Below are positions 1 through 12,565 of a DNA stretch of 64,000 bases, one piece after another. Every line of letters begins with the position of its first letter. Positions within the stretch are counted from its first letter, which is position 1. The position numbers and the translations under genes are program-made. The DNA is taken from contig CM055614.1 in the NCBI GenBank assembly GCA_029379385.1, positions 12,839,528 to 12,903,527 on the forward strand. The letters run 5' to 3'. The notes below the pieces were generated by a model. That model worked only from the letters and a program-made list of their open reading frames with translations. It ran no database searches and had not been told where the DNA came from. The stretch is from Quillaja saponaria. Its lineage: Eukaryota; Streptophyta; Magnoliopsida; Fabales; Quillajaceae.

Positions 1-13
1 TTTTCTTATAGTG
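1..13. mobile_element. Right terminus of a CACTA element (rest lies upstream of window)
   Basis: The window opens with TTTTCTTATAGTG, one base away from the CACTA-type right end TTTTCTTGTAGTG at 16386-16398. Both are followed by the same flank, GTATGAGAATGAG. This is the left border of duplication copy A. Only 13 bases are visible, so the call depends on the matching context at 16398. Confidence 0.55.
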
Positions 14-960
14 GTATGAGAATGAGAATGAGCTAATATTTATGAGACCCTTCTCGGGTAGAAGTGTGTAAGATCCATTATAAATTAGTAGAGATATTAG
101 GAGACTGTAAGAAAAACATGTGTAAGGTGTTACCCTTTTTATGTAATCTATCTTGGTATAATGAAATCTCTCTTCTCATTCGTGGACATATGCAAGGGAT
201 ACAGAATCATGTTTAATCTTGTTAGTTTTAATTCTCTACTCTTCTACTGATATTTTATGTTGATATACTCCTTATTTTTTTGATTATATTTCATTCAAGG
301 TTGAAAGGGGACTATTGTATAATTTTTAACAAGTGCCTTGAGTCTGCTGTTTAAATTGTAAAGAGAAATGAAAGAGTTTATATGAGATTATTGGGGTTAT
401 AATTTATAATCCCATAAGGGTTCGTAGATTCTGATAACTTGGTGTTGTCAATGTATTTTAAATAGGCCCAGGGTGTGTGACTATTGCAAGTGAAGGTGAG
501 TAATCACAAAATAGAGTGTGTTATTTCTAATGAAATTTGTTGTGTGAGAAGAATTATTAATTAAAATTAGAATTTGAGTTTATTAAATGTGTCAAACCAC
601 CACGTACTGAACGAGTTACACTTTAACTAGTCTATAATATTTGTTTATAATTTGTACCTACAAATATTCAAAACACGCTTATATGAACATACCTTATATA
701 CAATTTCTTCTTTTGAGTTTTTGCCTATGCCCCAAAGTAAAAAATATCCACGTCTTTGTCCCAAGTTATCAGAAGAGTAGGGACTGGGGAGGTCAGCACT
801 ATTATTGTTCTTGTGAGTCATAGTGAAGATGTGGAATGTACAGTTACATGGCTGGCATTGTGTGTTGTGCGTTCTAACTTATAGAAGAAGGAATACGATT
901 GATTTGGCTTGTGGTCCTACATAAAAAAGGTGCAACACAAATAGAAAGAACGCAGGGAGA

Positions 961-1233
961 ATGTAGAATCAAAGTTTGTCCACACAGCCACTTTTTTTGG
1001 TTATATATTGAGACCACTATCACTTGATCGATAGAATCATTTTCAATTACAGAAATTAGTGGAGTCAATTTTTCCAAATTAAGTGATCCCAAACCTCCAA
1101 ATTCTCCATCATTATATTTTGAACGATATTTTTCAATATATACACTTCACATCTAAACCATTTCCAATGTAGAACCAAAGTTTATCCCCACAGCCACTTT
1201 TTTTTGTTATATATAGACACCACTATCACTTGC
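961..1233 (+). promoter_or_regulatory. Doubled promoter block upstream of PLAC8 gene 1
   Basis: A block of about 65 bases (AGAATCAAAGTTTGTCC, then CACAGCCAC, a T run, a TATATA box and CACTATCACTTG) occurs at 961-1026 and again at 1167-1233. The second TATATATAG (about 1208-1216) lies some 120 bases before the ATG and is the better TATA box. Copy B has a single such block at 17446-17511 with a weaker TATTTATAG. Core-promoter function is inferred from position and motif. Confidence 0.6.
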
Positions 1234-1336
1234 AAGCATCCCCATCCGAAAAACTAGCTAAAGCTTTCTCTTTATTCTCTGCTTCTTCAGACTCTAGCTA
1301 GCTCTGTTCACATAACAGAACTCATCCCGTCGAAAA

Positions 1337-2214
1337 ATGGCCAGTTTTCAAGTCAGCTCCGGAAAGGGTAGCCAACAGAGTGGCTGGTCGACCGGACTCC
1401 TGGACTGTTGCTCCGACATTGAGACCTGTATGTAAATTTCTCAAACCCTATTTTATTTTTCTAACACTTTTGTTTGACACTATACAGTATAGGTTGTTGC
1501 GGATTTTGGTGTCCCTGCGTTCTATTTGGACGGAATGCCGAGATGTTAGACAGAGGAACATCCTGTAAGTAAAACATATTTTGTAATTATTTTTTGTAGA
1601 AAATTAGAAAATAAAATATTGAAATTTAGTTGTACATCAGTAATTAATTTGAAAATTAAATGCAGCGTGTTGCGCACAGGGAACATTAGTTTACTTGCTG
1701 GATATTTTTACTTATCTTGGATGCTGTTACACTTGCACTTACCGTACAAAACTAAGGAAACAATATGGCCTAGACGAGGACCCTTGTGGAGATTGCCTTG
1801 TTCATTGCTTTTGTGGCAAATGCGCTGTGTGTCAAGAATATCGTGAGCTTAAAAACCGTGGATTCAACATGACTATCAGTAAGTTGAAAAATAATTTTCA
1901 TATATCATACGCATTAATTCAATTTGTCATTTAATTTGATTTGTAGTATAATTGATGATTATGAATTCGATAAAAATGAAAGATAATCTCAACTCAAGAG
2001 AAGATCTAATTGCAAGAATCCGTCTACTTCTGTAGATGAAAAAAAGAAAGAAAGTGAATTTGTTGTTAGTTATTGATCAATGGATTATGAATACATAATT
2101 ACTTAATTAACAGCTAGAGTGTGTTTTTTCAAATTAGGATGGAAAGGAAATGTGGAGAAGCAGACACGCGGAGCCATGACAGCGCCACCATTGGCTGCAG
2201 CCATGAGAAGTTAA
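1337..2214 (+). CDS. PLAC8/PCR-type cysteine-rich small membrane protein, gene 1 (4 exons, 150 aa)
   Basis: Exons are 1337-1427, 1493-1564, 1666-1878 and 2138-2214, all with GT-AG introns; the joined frame is 453 nt. The protein has a short N-terminus, then the PLAC8 domain with the CCxxxxCPC signature (residues about 30-40), FGRNAE, a cysteine-rich hydrophobic stretch, [12 protein letters not shown] and the CxxCQEYREL motif. This is the plant cadmium resistance / cell number regulator family, whose members act at the plasma membrane in divalent metal (Cd, Zn) handling or organ-size control. Which role applies here is not visible. Exons 2 and 3 have the same lengths (72 and 213) and phases as the other two family members in the window. 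The residue before the conserved Trp in exon 4 is Arg, where gene 3 has Gly. The tail has 15 residues after VEKQ. AATAAA-type signals follow the stop. Confidence 0.9.
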
Positions 2215-2549
2215 TCTTAATCACCAGATTATTGCTTTAGAACAAGAAATTAAAAAAATAAATAAAAGGAAGGGTTTGCTTGGTGTGTCGTTTGGTTATT
2301 TTCTGATAATTGTAATGTGTACTTGTTGGAGTATTGATAAGGAATAAATGATTCTCCTGGAGAGATTTCTTCTCCTTTTTTGTGTTCGTTAATTGTCAAC
2401 AAATATTTATATAGTAGCTAGTGACAAATAAATTGGGATATATAAATTAAGAATTAATATTTAATATATTGATAATAAATAAAATAGTGACATATGTAAT
2501 TAACATTAACCACTACTCTTGATTTTATCAAATGTAATGATGTATTGTA

Positions 2550-2588
<39 letters not shown>

Positions 2589-2740
2589 CAAATAAAGAAT
2601 TTTTAAGATATAATATAATTAATATTTGAAAATTAAAATATTATGGTATTGGTACATCATGAATAAGTCTGTCTAATATTTTAACACATAATCTTTCTAT
2701 AACACCTATTAATCCTTCTTATTTTTTGAAAAATTATATT

Positions 2741-3130
2741 ATTTTGTCATATCATCCACTAATCCTCTCACATATCTCCTAAGTTAATTATGTAAAGTAT
2801 TAGTTTCTATTTATTCAATCTAATTACTATTGTCTTCATTCTCCTCTTTTCTCTATCTTTCTTCACTTATGAAACATTTAAAAGATTTTTGTGTTTCCCT
2901 CCAATCTTTGTCACCATTGCAGCTCTTATTATTATTATTTTTAAATTTTTTCATTTTGTCATATCATCCACTAATTCTCTCACATATCTCCTAAGTTAAT
3001 TATGTAAAGTATTAGTTTCTATTTATTCAATCTAATTACTATTGTCTTCTTTCTCCTAGCTCTTTTCTCTATCTTTCTTCACTTATGAAACACTTAAAAA
3101 GTTTTTTGTGTTTCCCTCCAATCTTTCTCA
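2741..3130. repeat. Tandem duplication, 212-base period, downstream of gene 1
   Basis: A block beginning ATTTTGTCATATCATCCACT occurs at 2741 and again at 2953, with near-identical text to about 3130. Copy B has this block once (about 19015-19190), so the doubling is private to copy A. Confidence 0.75.
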
Positions 3131-3935
3131 TCATCGCAGTTTTGTTTGATGTTTTAAAAAATATTTTTTCTAAACAAATATATTAATTTATTGTCACTCT
3201 ACATGTAATAAAATCTTTATTAAAAGTTAAAAATTATAGTAATTGTTAGGAGAATAATATATTCACACAATGACACATAGCAAGATAAGTTGACACAATA
3301 ATTAATATTTTAATGTAACACCAGCTTAATCTTATCTTACAAATTAATCCTTTTAAATAAAATAATAGAATAAATTAATAATGTTGTTAATAATAAATCT
3401 CACAAAAAAATAATATTAATTTGTAATATAAAAATAAAATAAAAGTAATTTGTGCATCGTGCGTAATAAAATCTAATAAAACACTATTTCTAATCTTAAA
3501 GGATTTAAAGTCTTGGATGTTGAGTCAATTGAAGTATATGAACACCTCCATCTCTACAGCTTCTTACACGTGATTATAACAAAGGCTGTATGCCTCAAAA
3601 TCCAATACACCTTTCGATGGGTCAAAGGAAAAAAGTATGAAGTTCTTTTTTCATGACTTCATAGTAATGTAACAATGCATATTATTGTTTAAAAACATTC
3701 ATTTGAATCATAATTTTACAAGATTACCCTTAAGAGGGAGATAAATGGAAGTTTAAAAGAAAAATACAAAGCGACGTAACTAATTTGGATTCATTGTGCA
3801 TAAAAGCCCCCATTTCTTAGAGTGTGAAATGTGAAACCTAGATTTTGTTAGGTTATACAAAGGTACAATTTCTGCAAACATATAATAAATCAATGGAGAT
3901 TGATACTTGAATGATTGAAATTTTAATGGTTAAGT

Positions 3936-4045
3936 TGTAAAACACATCTCCTAATACGAGATTAAGTATGGTCCACTTGCCACAACTAATTAGTTTTAAT
4001 TAAGGGGTAATTATCTTTAGTTAAAGATAATTGTAAAATGATATA
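3936..4045 (+). repeat. Truncated 5' LTR of the 3936-13023 copia element
   Basis: About 110 bases match the start of the 3' LTR at 12566 (CTCCTAATA, GAGATTAAGT, CCACTTGCCACAAC, TCTTTAGTTAAAGATAA). Similarity then stops, so a deletion removed the rest of the 5' LTR, the primer site, gag and protease. Confidence 0.8.
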
Positions 4046-4385
4046 TTTGAGGATGGTCAAACTTATTTCTAAAATTAAATTTTTTCTGTTTTGATTAAGA
4101 AGCCATTTTTAAATCTAAAAGTTAGTTAACCATTTATGGATATATCATTTAGATTCCAAATATTAGTGTGGTCATGTAACTGCACATAAAAAATTTGGAA
4201 TTAAATAATATATTATCAGTTAGAATTTCTCTTAGCTTAGGAGATAAAGTCACATCTCCATAAAAATAAAATAAAAAACTATGAAAAGGTTGGTAAAATA
4301 GAGTTTTTCAAACTCTAGAATTTACTAATTTTAGCATACATGTTGGTTGCATAAAGGAGAAACAAATTAACCAATAAAGTCACTA

Positions 4386-5390
4386 ATGATACTAAGAGAA
4401 ATTTATAAGGCATACATCATACATATAGCAAGTTGTACGATTAATAGTTCTAATATCCCTTCAAGAATATTATGGAGTGAAGCAATAAAGATTATAGTAC
4501 ATGTCTTAAATAATGTTCCATCAAATGTTGTACCTATAGCTCATTTGAGTTATGGAATAAATGGAAACTCAGTTTGAAGCATATACACATTTGGATTATC
4601 CAATGAAAGTGAGATTTTATAACTTAAACATAAAGAAATTGGATTAAAGGAAAAAGTGAAATCCAAGGGATTTAGAATTTATTGTCCCTCCAACACAATT
4701 AGAATTGTCAAAAGTATACATGTAAAGTTTATTGGATCTTGAACTCAGTGGGAGTGAATTTTGAGAAAATAAAAGAAATCACTTAAAGAAATCATGATGA
4801 AGGATAGATTATTTTTAAAAATACTCCATTGGAGAGTTTATGAAATACAATCAGATCAAGTACAACCTCCATATGAGTAGCCTCTACCTGAGGAACAAGT
4901 TACCAATAAATCAACTATCTCAGGGGAGGGGGGGGAAAGGATAGATTGTTTTTTAAAATACTCCATTGGAGAATTTATGAAATACAATCAAATCAAGTAC
5001 AACCTCCATATGAGCAGCCTCTACCTGAGGAACAAGTTACCAATGAATCTAAAATCGGGGGAGGGGGGGAGAGAGAAGTAAGGAGATCCTAAAGAGTTAA
5101 TAAATTAAGTCATTTTGTAATGAACTTGTTATATACCTATTATAGTCTAGCTATGATGTTGGACTAAAAGTTTACTCATGCTTCAATTTTTCAAGCCATG
5201 CATAGTGAAAGTTTCACTATATGGTATGATACCATGAAGGAAGAGATAGAATCCATAACTAAAAGGTCAAGTTTAGCAAATTGTTGAATTACCGAAAGGG
5301 TCCAGAACCTTTGGTTTTATATGGGTCTACAAGATCAAATAGATGCTTCTGATAATTTCAAAATGATACAAGGCTAGACTTATGAAGAAA
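4386..5390 (+). pseudogene. Copia integrase C-terminus to RT N-terminus, decayed
   Basis: The frame near 4386-4577 reads LWSEAIKIIVHVLNNVPS, the usual copia post-integrase text. Further on, in shifted frames, come YCPSNTIRIV and, near 5310, a WVYKIK motif from the start of the RT domain. Stops and shifts are frequent. A 137-base tandem duplication (4801-5065), with G-rich spacers near 4925 and 5057, lies in the linker between integrase and RT. The fragment ends at 5390, where a solo LTR entered, and resumes at 8499. Confidence 0.75.
4801..5065. repeat. 137-base tandem duplication inside copia linker
   Basis: Two copies begin AGGATAGATT at 4801 and 4938 and both run through CTCCATTGGAGA, CAACCTCCATATGAG and CTCTACCTGAGGAACAAG. 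Each ends in a run of Gs. Confidence 0.85.
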
Positions 5391-5395
5391 GTATT

Positions 5396-8300
5396 TGTCA
5401 TAACCCTTATAACTCAATATCGTAAAGTTTAGTATTAAACATAGTGTAAATTTTTGTTATAAAATAAACATATTAAATAAATAATAATGTTAATGAATAT
5501 GATATAAATCGATATCTATAATGTACATTTTGGAGTGTTCGTGTCTATTTTAGAATATTATATGTAAACTATCGTAGTTCCATAAATACGAATTTTTACG
5601 AAACAAATTAAGTTAAGATAGTATTTTTATATATATAAAGGTGAATTAAAGTCCACCACCAAATTGATTACCTTAGATTTAGATTATTATTTTTTAATTA
5701 TTATTATTATTATTTTATGTAAAAGGAAATTAATGAATGTGTATTATAAACTATTATAACAAAGCTAGTGTATTAAATTACTAGGATTCAATTTTCCGTA
5801 TATATATATATATACATATGGATAGAATTTTTTTAAAATTTAATAAAATAAGTAAATATATATGTGTGTATACATTATATTTGAGATTTATGATTAGTAT
5901 ATGTATATATAATTAAATAGGAGAACATGGGAAACCAAATACCAACCATTAGTTATATTAAAATAGTGATATTTTTTTTATATATACCTATACATCACTA
6001 GGCCACCAACCGACCTTCCTTTCTCCATCCTTATTCCACCGACTCTGCAGGGTGGTCTTTTTCTTGCTGCCAGCCTCAATGGATCTCCGTAAAGTCACGC
6101 AAATTCAGTAACTCATCTCTTGAAAATTTTAGTACTTTGGTCATTCTCAAGCCTTAATTTACACAAAATTTTCCTTCCTTCACGCCCAGCTTAAGATCAC
6201 GGACAAGTTAGCTATATTTCCTCCTCTGTTTTGGCCATGTATTGCCTGGTGTTGGCTAAGACCGATGGATAGAAAGCTGTTGGTTTCTACTCAGGTATGG
6301 GGAACTTGGCGAGGTGAAATGATTCAGGCAGTCTTGCTTCCATCAATTTGAGGGCGCTGCTGGAATTGACTTGACGGTGCACGGGCGCAGCTTCTTGAAC
6401 AGGGGCTGGAAGCATCAGCTAGGCAGGCCGAAGCAGCTGTAACGGGCTGGCAGAGCAGCTACACCTCACGGTCACCGGAAGTGCCTGCAACAGCCGTGGA
6501 TCTTGGCAACGTGGGTGGCAAGGTGACGAGTGGTGGAGAGGCTTTAGACGGCAGTAACGGTAGGAGTAAGGACTGTGTAAATATTTGTTGGAAAATTGTG
6601 GGAATGAAGAAGTAATGTGGTAAAATGGTGGGAGGTGGTAGTAATGAATATAATAGGATTAAGGCAGCAAAGGAATCCTTGGTTTCAAGCACTAGGTAAT
6701 CGTTCATGTACTTTGTTGATATGTGATTATGGTGGGTAATTTTATGGTACTAATGAAATAATTAGGAAAATGATAATAGAGGATTAGAGGATATTATGTA
6801 AATAATTGAATGATAATGAGTGGACGTGTAGGTTAGTGAATAAATCCTAAACAAAGTAGGAAATCAAAAAGGGAAGATAGTATAAATGTTAAATTTATAT
6901 ATAAATTTTATTAGCTATACATTGAAGGAAGGAATATAAAAGTTAGATGAGTATTGTAAATTAGAAAATTTAATGTCTTGAATAGATTAGAATAACTAAT
7001 ATTGTTCCAAGATATTTGAATATTTTCTAAATAAGATGTTAAATGAATAATTTAGATTACCAAATAATTTCAAGCAACAATTAATCTAATTTAGGCATGG
7101 AACGTACACAATATAAAAAGTTATTAGAATATATTTGGTTTATGGACATTTGTATATAGGTGGATGGAAACCTGATTGGTTAGGGTTAAACGAATTTCTT
7201 AAAGAACTTAAATATAACTAAGTATATATCAATTGATTTATATACAAATATAGATAAATATAGTGAATTTAAAATTTATCATGAAATAGACATAATAAAG
7301 AGTATATGAATTGGTGATTTTCAGCTTCGGATCGTGTTAAGAATACCCCGCACCTGCGCAAACCAGAAGGACTGACGAACCTCATTTATAAGCCTAGTGA
7401 GTGAATTACGTACTCTTTGGTTGCTAGATTCTTATATGCAATTATATGTGTATGTGAATAGACGTGTTATATGGAAATCTAAGTTGAGATCGTATTTCAA
7501 TGATTTATTTAAATTATGCTTGTTTGACATTGCTTGTGATTGATAAGGGCCAACAAAAGTGAAATTTTTTAAAATGATTTCTATTTCCGAAAATGAAATC
7601 TAGGTGCACCTAAGATACCCTGATTTAAAATCATGAGAATTCTGATTTTGATAAATATTTTTTTTAAATTGAGTGCTCAGCCTCGGTGGGATGAATTATG
7701 TAAGGAGATTAAATTACTGTGCGGGCTCGTAAATGCCCGATAGAGGGGTGATACTGTTGTGCGGGGCTGGGTTACTCGTTGGTCTTTTGTTTACTTATAT
7801 GTTTTGATTGTTTTGTATGAATTGGTTGTTATATTGAAAAATGTGAAATATATGAATCGTGAATTGTATGATAATTATAAGTACATACAAGTGAAATAAA
7901 TTTAGACATGAGATTAATTAGTGATATATGTGTTGGGTGATGCTGGTACCCTCTGGGTACGTGATTTGCTCACTAAGTCTTTGTGACTCATTCCTTCTTC
8001 TGTGGTTGTTTTTTTTTAGTATCAGGAAAACCCACCCAGTTTGTTGTGTCAAGATTTGTTACCTACCAATACTATTGCGGCAAGGTATATGTCAAAGTCA
8101 CATACTTGGAGCTGATAGGGCGACACTTGCAGTCATTTTAGGTGCTATGCTTTGTTGTGTATATTGAGTTAACTATGATAATTCAAGGTGTGGTTAGGAG
8201 TAGCGCTCCTTTGAGTATTTTTGATATTATGGTTTAATCATGAATTATACTAGGTTATTGGTGTATATGTTGTTGGGCAGCTTCCACTTTATTGGGGATC

Positions 8301-8493
8301 TCTACCGAATTGAAATGTAAATATTTATGTCTCATAGCCTGATTATGTCTATATTTTGATTCATATAAGTTTTATTAGTCTTAAATATAAATTGTGTAAG
8401 AGTCAATTGTGTTTGGTTATTGTGGATTTAGGGTTATGAAGATTTGGGTATCCATTCTTCCGGCCAGTCATACTTTCATATGAGGGTGTGACA
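5396..8493. mobile_element. Solo LTR, about 3.1 kb, Ty3/gypsy-like (TSD GTATT)
   Basis: It begins TGTCATAACCC and ends GGGTGTGACA, imperfect inverted ends with TG...CA. It is flanked by GTATT at 5391-5395 and 8494-8498. It splits the copia RT reading frame, which resumes directly after it. There is no internal gene and no second LTR, so a solo LTR is the simplest reading. Ends and length recall Tekay/Del-type chromovirus LTRs, which is an inference. Short open frames at 6459-6707 (-) and 7928-8167 (+) have no recognisable product. Confidence 0.8.
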
Positions 8494-8498
8494 GTATT

Positions 8499-9982
8499 CA
8501 CTCATAAGGAAGGCATATTACAACAGTACTTTCTTTATGGTTTTAAGAATGACATTTTTGAATGGAGATTTTATAATTAAAGAATAGGTATGTGCAAATA
8601 AGGTTAAAGAGTTATACAAGGATAGTCATTTAGTTTGTAAGTTAAAGAAATCTATATATGGAATAAATGAAACCTCTTGTGGGTATACAAATTTTTTAGT
8701 ATTTTTATCTCGTATAATGTTATTGAAAATATTATTAATAATTGTATACTTTAAGGTAATTGGGAGTACAGTTATGTTTGTAGTCTTATATATAGACAAT
8801 ATTCTACTTGTAAGTAGTGACTAAAGTTTTCTATACAAGGTAAAAGGTTTTTCTTTCTCAAACTTTTGAAATGAATGATCTGGGTGAAATCTTTTATGTT
8901 ATATGCATAGAGATTTACATAGATAAATTTATAAGGTTATTTGATTTATCTTAGAAAGCAACATTGAAATTTATTTATTTTAAAGAATTTATCTTATGTC
9001 CCAAAAGTTATGTTTAACAAAGAGGACATAAATAAATTTCCTATGCAATTACAGTTGGCTTCCTTATATAAGTATGCATAGGTCTGTACAAAACCTGATA
9101 TATAGGATTTTTACAATAGGGTACTTAGCAGATAATAAAATAGTCATGGCCTTGATTAGTGGAAAGCCACTATGAAAGTTAAGTATTATCTGCAAGAAAC
9201 CAAGGAATATAGACTCACATAGATACTCTAGATATTCATGTTTGAATTATAATGGATGTGTAGATTTAAGAAACTTCATAATACATATTCCTTTGATGGA
9301 AGATTTGTATCTTGGAGAAGTGATAAGAAAATAATAATCTACCATTAAAATATAATTCATTACATGCTATTAAGCCAAGTTACAGGTCTCTGTTTGAGGA
9401 ATTGTAATATTGAGCTGAGGGTTGTCAACTCGAAAGTGAGGCAAACAAAGATTAATTATGACAACTAAGTTGCAATATGACATTCTCTAAGAATAATAAA
9501 CTTGATATGATGACAAGCACATCGATATAAAGTTTTTGTTGTTAGAGATCATATAAAGAAGCATAAAGTGGATATCTAGAATATCCATATTGAACTAATA
9601 ATTGTAGATCCTATGACTAAAGAATTGACGACACCTATATATTCATGAGGTTCATACATGTTTTATTAGTTTAATTAATGATTGATCTTGCTTCTTTGAA
9701 AGGGATCTCATATGGTATTCTTAGAATAAAGTTTGATGTTATAGTTATTGTAGACATAAAGAATGTGTCAAAAATAAAGTAAGACCCTGAAGAGCTCATT
9801 TGTAAAGATTTTACTCATAAAGTGCTATGTTGAAGAGAATTAAGCACGACATACATGGAAGGAACTATTCAAATTTACTAGATATGACTGCTATGATTCA
9901 TGTATCGAAACTCTTAAATTTGAGTGTGAGTTATCCAAGTCTAGAAAATTCTACATGACCAAATAAAATTTTCTTTATCACC
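8499..9982 (+). pseudogene. Copia RT and RNase H remnant, decayed
   Basis: After the solo LTR the text continues into RT: FLNGD near 8550, then a YIDN-like stretch near 8790 in place of YVDD. RNase H pieces follow near 9060-9330, with a VCTKPDI-like motif (usual VCTRPDI) and FVSWRS. Many stops and frameshifts make it non-functional. It belongs to the 3936-13023 element. Confidence 0.72.
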
Positions 9983-9987
9983 TATAC

Positions 9988-12523
9988 TATTATAACCTGA
10001 TATCGTAACCTTAATTTAGAAACATGTTATGTAACTTTGGTTTCATAAATACATAAGTATATAAATGAAACAAACAAATTTTATAAAAATACACATAATT
10101 ACATACAAAGTTTATATAACACAAATTTACACCCTTGACTTTGACTTCACTTTATTTCTTTTACTTTTTCTTTTTCTTTCTTATCTTATCTTTCTCTTTT
10201 CTCTTGTCTTGGCCCTTTATATCCTTTGCTTGCACTGCCTTTGATTTGCTTCTTTCTTTGTTTCGTTTTTCCTTATTCTACCGCGTGAGTTCTGCTTTGC
10301 AACCAAAATTAACTATTTCCATAATAACCCAACTCCTCTTCCTTTTTTTCCATTTTCTTGGTCTCCATAAACCTTTTGATTTCAGCCCCTATTTTGGCAA
10401 TGAACCTGCCTTCCCCTCTTCTACCTTTTTAATTTCTTTGCTAGCCGAGAGGTCCAGCTTTCCTCCTTGCTTATACTAGTGTGTGTGTATGTGAGCTTGG
10501 AGAAACTATGTAGCAACTCTAGTTAATGCTTTGTAGCTGCCCTATTTTAGTTTTGCAGTAGCCACCCCTTCATCCTTGCTTTGCAGCCTATATTCCATCC
10601 ATAGCAGCCAAATTTCCTCCTTGCTCTGCACCCTTTGTCTCAACCATAAGGATAGCCAAGAAGTGCAACAGCTAGCTACTTAACTAGTCGTGGGGGTGGG
10701 CAATTTTAGCTACCCAAACTTTAAGTAATTGCTTTGTTTTCATGTAATTCATCCCTTTTTCCTCCTTGTTTGTTGAGAATTAGTTGTAGGGTTTGAAGTA
10801 GCTGTGAATAAAAGTCTAGGAATAAAGAACATACATGGTGGTTAAATGATTATTAGAAGAGGAAGTCTTGGAAATTGGATATGTTGATGTTAGAATTGTA
10901 TAATTCAATCTTTTTATGAAGTTTAAGTAATTAGTTCAACTTGAATTTAATGTTCATAATATAATTAATATAGAAATTGATGGAACTGTATTGGTTTCCT
11001 GGTGTATGTGTATATATATATATATAAATACATATACATCAATGAGAATAAATCATGCCCTGAAAGTGTTTGTTAAAATGTCTAAGAGGGATTAACTTTA
11101 AAGGAATGCATGAAACTTATATATGTGTGTGTGTGTGTGTGTGTGTAGGTTTGAGGAATTGGAGGATTAACCATGTAATTTATAAACTAAGTAATACTTG
11201 AAATTATGATTTTTAGCTCCAAAACGTGTTGTTGACCCATCAACACCTTTGAATCCAAGAAGGAATGACGAGTAAAATCCATAAACCTAGTGAGTAGAAA
11301 ATAATATCCTTTGGTTGCTAGTGTGTTGTGAATATTTGTTTATGTGTATATATATGTATATGTAGATATAGTTATTAAATGTGAGTGTTTAACTATTTAA
11401 TTGAATTAATTGGTAAAGTGCTATGCTATTGACAGTCTAGTATTTGTTGTATTGTGTATAGATGTGAAACTTTGTTTGTGTTTGATAAGGACCAATGAAA
11501 TTATGTTTTTATATAACATAAAATCCAGGTTCACCTAGGATAACTTGATTTGATTAATTGATATTCAAATAAAAATATTAGAGTCAATCAACCCCGGGGA
11601 GGTTATGTGAAAAGTAAAATCTAGGTTCACCTAGGATAACTTGATTTGATTAATTGATATTCAAATAAAAATATTAAAGCCACTCAACCCCAGGAAGGTT
11701 GTGTGAGAAGCTTATATATATTCTTGGTGTGCGGGGACAAAAACCCCCGAGGAGGATGTGTACAAAGTGTGCGGGTGCTGAGTTACTCTAATTGGCCATT
11801 TTAGATGTTTTTATTGATTTGTTTGCACATTGCCTTTTGTGAGTTGTATTGGTTTGATTTTACATTTTCTATACCTATGTAAATGTGAAATTGAATTGTT
11901 TTGTAAATAGTGCTAATATGAGATTATTTGACCTATGTATTCTATTTATGTGTTGATTAATGCTAGTGCCCTTTAGGTTTATTTTTCACTCACCTGAGTC
12001 TTTATGACTTACACCTCATTTGTTTATGTTTTTTTTTTTAGTATCAGGATCTCAGCAAACTTCACCGTCTAACACTTGGCTTGCCGATAGTGTTGTAGGA
12101 AGATATTCATTCAAGATTACTTACTTAAAGCCAAAGGATGAAGCTTTGCAGTCACATTAGAGTGTGAGTCTTAGATTTTTTATCTGTGTAATTGTTTAGT
12201 TTATTAATTTATATGGTATGAATGGAGCGGAGCTCCTTGTGGTTATGTTATAGTTGTTGTTGCCTTATTGTGTAAACAGGGTTATATGTGCTATATGTAC
12301 TATTAGGCATGTTCCACTTTACAGGGAATATCAGTCGAATTTTTTAAAGTACTACTCCTTTCAGCTAATAAATGTATATACATTATTCATATTATTACAA
12401 AGTTTTCTTTAATGTCCTTGAACATAAATGATGGTGTGCTTTTCTTTTGGATTTCGAGTCTGGGTTACAGAGATTTAGTTATCCATTCCTCTGGCCAATC
12501 ATACCTCTGTGTGGGATGTGATA
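9988..12523. mobile_element. Solo LTR, about 2.5 kb, related to 5396-8493 (TSD TATAC)
   Basis: It is flanked by TATAC at 9983-9987 and 12524-12528. It begins TATTATAACC and ends GGATGTGATA. It shares with 5396-8493 the start (AACC...ATATCGTAA), a CACCTA(A/G)GATA block, a TTTGGTTGCTAG block, a GTGCGGG...GAGTTACTC block, TTTTTTTAGTATCAGGA and the end (CCATTC, TC(T/C)GGCCA, TCATAC). Its ends look like TG...CA ends altered by C-to-T and G-to-A changes. A short direct repeat of CTAGGTTCACCTAGGATAAC lies at 11520-11690. The open frame at 10135-10479 is pyrimidine-rich and not gene-like. Confidence 0.75.
11124..11147. repeat. TG dinucleotide microsatellite
   Basis: A run of about 11-12 TG units inside the 2.5 kb solo LTR. 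Confidence 0.9.
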
Positions 12524-12565
12524 TATACAGTTTCTTAGTTGTGTCATATGGACCAAGTGAGAGAA

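Larger units (their letters stand above)
14..3930. repeat. Segmental tandem duplication, copy A, left part
   Basis: This stretch aligns almost collinearly with 16399-19975, including the PLAC8 gene and about 1.5 kb on each side. It is interrupted at 3936 by the copia insertion and resumes at 13024. Copy A has its own changes: a doubled promoter block near 961-1233, a 212-base tandem duplication near 2741-3130, and a TA dinucleotide run at 2552-2586. Outside the gene I see only AT-rich DNA. Confidence 0.9.

Noticed and set aside
10135..10479. 114-codon Phe/Leu/Ser-rich plus-strand frame
   Set aside because: It is a pyrimidine-rich part of a solo LTR, with no domain and a composition artefact.
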